Source of the DNA: Chelydra serpentina
Lineage: Eukaryota; Chordata; Testudines; Chelydridae
Assembly: GCA_037349315.1 (NCBI GenBank)
Contig: JBAIAC010000162.1
Coordinates: forward strand, 309,874-373,873
DNA: 64,000 bases
Direction: 5' to 3'
Shown in pieces: positions 61,440-64,000 of the stretch (the stretch's first letter is position 1; every line of letters begins with the position of its first letter). Below the pieces are notes generated by a model that worked only from the letters and a program-made list of their open reading frames with translations, was not told the DNA's origin and searched no databases. Made by a program: the position numbers and the translations under genes.

Positions 61440-62132
61440 GGGCCACTGACCATGTTTTAATGCACAGAACAATCCAAGCACATTGCAAACGGCAGCACCA
61501 GAAACACACCATGAACACAAGGGGTGGGGTGGGCGGGGGCGCCGGGGGGGGCGTGCTGGCGGCTGGAAGTGCCCACGGACTGGCCGCTGCTTGTGCCCCC
61601 CCCCCCACCTGCCCCCAGCAGCTTTGGGGCTTTTTACACTCCCCCCCCCGCCTCTTTTCTGACCCAGGAACAAAGAAAATAAAACACCCACATCAAACAG
61701 CTTCATGAGGGCACGGCCCCCCCGCTTCCTCTTGCACTAAAATAAATACCCCCACCCCGGCTGCACCGGGGGCTGTGCCAGGGAACGGTGATGCACTAAT
61801 CCCCCCCCAGCACCAAGGGCCTGTGCTGGAACAGCTGGGGGGGGGGGGCAGTGCTCTTCTCCCCCGCCCCCCCCAGTGACTGTCCCCCCCCCAGCCCTGG
61901 GAGGAGAAAAAAACCCAATTCTATTTCCACATCATGCAACTGCCCCTGCCCCACCCCCAGCCAGGCGGGGGGGGGGGGGGCTCTAGGGCACAGCCAGGCC
62001 CCCCCCCACCTGGGGTTATGGCTTTGAGGATGATTTTGGCTGAGGGGGGTGCAGGGTGCTGGACCGGGGGGGGGGGGGGGGGCTCCTCCCCCTCACTGTC
62101 ACGGTGCCCCCCAGGACGGTCACGGGGCAGCG
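61440..62132 (-). other. DPF1: DPF1 3' UTR
   Basis: Follows the DPF1 stop on the - strand. A polyadenylation-type ATTAAA (TTTAAT on +, about 61454-61459) lies in the - strand context TCTGTGCATTAAAACATGG. The UTR has several C/G runs. On the + strand it also shows AATAAA at 61678 and 61741, which could serve SIPA1L3, but I see no evidence for that. Confidence 0.6.
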
Positions 62133-62203
62133 CTAGGTGAGGGTGATGTAAGCCGAGGCCTTGTCCTTCAGCTGCCGTAGGCACAGGTAGCAACTCCAGC
62201 TCC
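62133..62203 (-). CDS. DPF1: DPF1 last coding exon
   Basis: 71 nt on the - strand. Acceptor CCCCTCCAG; completes a Gly codon, then [20 protein letters not shown], ending LT and TAG (CTA at 62133-62135). Supplies the last zinc ligands of PHD2. Confidence 0.95.
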
Positions 62204-63448
62204 CTGGAGGGGGGGGGGGGAAGAGTGTCAGCTTGGGCCCCCCCCAGCCCGTCAGTCTGCCCCCTCCCCCCAGACCCCCCAGCCCGTCAGTCCCTCCCCC
62301 CTCCCCACAGACCCCCCCAGCCCGTCAGGTCCCCTCCCCCGTCCCCACAGACCCCGTCAGTCCCTCCCCCCGTCCCCACAGACCCCCCCAGTCCGTCCGT
62401 CCCTCCCCCTTCGCCCTCCCCAGCCTGTCCGTCCCTCCCCCCTCCCCACAGACCCCCCCAGCCCATCAGTCCTGCCCCCCTCCCCCCTCCCCACAGACCC
62501 CCCCCCCAGCTGCCAAGGATTGGGGGGGGCGCTCACCTTCGGGGGGGCTCTGCCATGGGGGGGCTCAGGCAGTACATGTGGTAGCCCCGGTCGCAGTCGT
62601 CACAGAACAGCAGCTGGTCCTGCGGGGGGGGGGGGGGGGGGGGGGTCAGTGGGGAGCAGTGACACCAACCCTCCCCTGGGGGGTTCCGGGGGGGACCCAC
62701 GCCCAAGAGGGGCGACGGGGAGGCAGATGCTCACCTCAGTGTCCTAGGGGTTGGGGGGGGGGGGGATGAGGGCAGTGGGGGAAGGGTAGGATTGAGGGTG
62801 CAGGAGGTCGGGAGCTGTAGGGAGTGAGGGGTCAGGGGCTGGCGGGTGCAGGGAGTTGGGGGCTGGAGGGGGTCGGGGGCCGGCGGGTGCAGGGGGGGCC
62901 GGGGGGGGTCGGGGGGGTCAGGGGCTGGCGGGTGCGGGGAGTTGGGGGCTGGAGGGGGTCGGGGGCCGGGCGGGTGCAGGGGGGTCGGGGCCGGCGGGTG
63001 CAGGGGGGGGCCGGCGGGTGCGGGGGGGGGACCCGGGGGGCTCACGTCGTTCTCCGAGGTGCCGCAGAGGCTGCAGGATTTGCACTCGATGCACTGCCAG
63101 CGGTAGGTGCGCACGGCCGCCGTCATGTTCACGGTGAACTGTAAACACGAGGGGTGACCTGCGGGGGGCCACAGACGGGGAGAGTCACGGGGGGGCCAGA
63201 GCAAGCGATTCTCCCCCCCCCCCGCACCCGTCCCCCCCCCAGCCAGGGGGTCCCAGCCAGCTCCCGTCACCGGGGGCAGCCTGGGTCCTTCGCCCCCGGC
63301 AGGGCCCAGCCCCCGCGCCCGGCGGTACCCGAGCGCCCGCAGTCCGCGCAGGAGATCAGGTCCTCGGGGCAGCCGGTTTTCTTGGCGCCGCCCAGGCAGA
63401 AATCGCAGTAGCCGTTGGGAATGACCGAGCCGTCCGGGGCCTTCTTTG
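62133..63448 (-). CDS. DPF1: DPF1 (BAF45b, neuro-d4), last four exons with double PHD finger
   Basis: D4 family protein, a subunit of the BAF (SWI/SNF) chromatin remodeller in neurons. Its tandem PHD fingers bind acetylated or methylated histone H3 tails. Four exons with GT-AG sites and compatible phases give about 128 residues, from [18 protein letters not shown] to YITLT and stop. PHD1 uses the Cys/His set in [36 protein letters not shown], and [17 protein letters not shown]2 has [25 protein letters not shown] and SWSCYLCLR. It is DPF1 rather than DPF2 or DPF3 by the AYITLT ending and by its place next to SIPA1L3. The 5' exons (N-terminal domain and the C2H2 finger) lie outside the window. 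One exon has an extra base in a C run. Confidence 0.94.
62537..62619 (-). CDS. DPF1: DPF1 exon with start of PHD2, one extra C
   Basis: 83 nt on the - strand; 82 are needed to keep phase. Acceptor CCCCCGCAG, donor GTGAGC. Encodes [25 protein letters not shown], then a run of seven C (62541-62547) where six would give PPEG and join the last exon correctly. Probably a homopolymer miscount. Confidence 0.92.
63046..63158 (-). CDS. DPF1: DPF1 exon linking PHD1 and PHD2
   Basis: 113 nt on the - strand, phase 1 in and 0 out. Encodes [20 protein letters not shown] and [17 protein letters not shown]. Acceptor CCCCGCAG, donor GTGAGC. Confidence 0.95.
63159..63328 (-). other. DPF1 intron
   Basis: 170 bp between two PHD1 exons, donor GTACCG, acceptor CCCCGCAG. 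C-rich on the + strand. Confidence 0.85.
63329..63448 (-). CDS. DPF1: DPF1 exon with start of PHD1
   Basis: 120 nt on the - strand, phase 1 in and 1 out. Acceptor GCTGTTTCCAG. Encodes [20 protein letters not shown], then [18 protein letters not shown]. The first four zinc-binding cysteines of PHD1 are present. Confidence 0.95.
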
Positions 63449-64000
63449 CTGGAAACAGCCAGGAGAGGCGGAGGTGATGGGGGGGCAGCCCCATGCAGCC
63501 CCCCCACACCCCTGCCAGGGGCTCAGAGTCAGCCCTCCCCCCCCAGCCCTGGGGCCGGTTCCAACGGGGAACCCCCACAACAAGCCCAACCCCCGCCCCT
63601 ACGAGCAGCCGCCCGCTGCTGCGCGCTTCCTCAGCACAGTGCCTGGCCGCCCGCCTGCTGCCCCCCGGGCCGCCCCACGCTCCCCCGCCCCGGGGAGGGG
63701 ACCGGAGCCAGCGGGTGCTGGGGTTTGTCCCTGGCCCCGGGGCCAGAGCCGGAAGGGGCCCAGCCGCGCCCGCCCGGGCAGCGCCCCCCTGGGGTTGTGG
63801 GGAATCTCGCTGGAAGCGTTTTCCTCCCGGGGGGCCGGGCGCGGGCGGGGTGAGATCCGGGACAGCGGCTCCGGCCAGGCCCCCACACGGAGCTGCCGGG
63901 CCCCTGGGCCAGGAACGGCCCCAATCTCGGAGCTCTCCAACCTCTCCCAGCAAATGGGGGCACTAGGGGCAGGGAGCTCGTGGGGGGGGCAGGGGGCTCA
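63449..64000 (-). other. DPF1 intron, no further exon seen
   Basis: I looked for the D4-family C2H2 finger (a CxxCGKRYKNRPGLSYH-type block) and found none up to the window end. GC-rich with chance frames. Confidence 0.6.

Noticed and set aside
63267..63953. 228-codon - strand frame as an N-terminal DPF1 exon
   Set aside because: Only the part 63329-63448 resembles DPF1 and has splice sites; the rest lacks the D4-family C2H2 finger.

Overview
The window is vertebrate nuclear DNA, most likely a turtle or another non-bird sauropsid. Its genes have many exons with GT-AG introns. The repeats are CR1-type LINE tails, MIR/CORE-SINE-like tRNA-derived SINEs, a Ty3/gypsy-type LTR element, solo LTRs and small DNA transposons. 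The region is GC-rich, full of minisatellites, and typical of a small gene-dense chromosome. The species call rests on repeat character and is an inference.

Two genes are present, tail to tail. (1) SIPA1L3, + strand, 20951-59226: the whole coding region, which I resolve into 20 coding exons with consistent phases. It encodes about 1733 residues of a RapGAP-PDZ-coiled-coil protein; the first coding exon also carries 5' UTR from 20644. (2) The 3' half of DPF1 (BAF45b), - strand, 62133-63448: four exons encoding the double PHD finger, with a 3' UTR running to about 61440. Both proteins were identified from remembered family sequences, and the order SIPA1L3 then DPF1 (convergent) matches human 19q13.

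Layout. 1-20643: non-coding, upstream of or inside the 5' UTR introns of SIPA1L3, with a hAT MITE, a solo LTR, LINE and SINE tails, an SINE-derived tandem array and a 400-bp GT/CG tract. 20644-30565: N-terminal exon, RapGAP exons and PDZ exon. 30566-45416: middle exons with long introns; intron 10 holds a young LTR retrotransposon (35060-40236) in antisense. 45417-59226: C-terminal exons, among several minisatellites, of which the one before exon 13 duplicates the splice acceptor itself. 59227-62132: 3' UTRs and a C/G-homopolymer-rich gap. 62133-64000: DPF1.

The most unusual items are: 18 exact 65-bp copies of the exon-13 splice acceptor; a nearly fresh LTR element that encodes Gag and protease plus an unexplained hydrophobic tail but no reverse transcriptase or integrase; a family of five solo LTRs, four with target-site duplications; and three single-base frame disruptions, all in G/C-rich stretches of conserved exons, which look more like sequence errors than biology.
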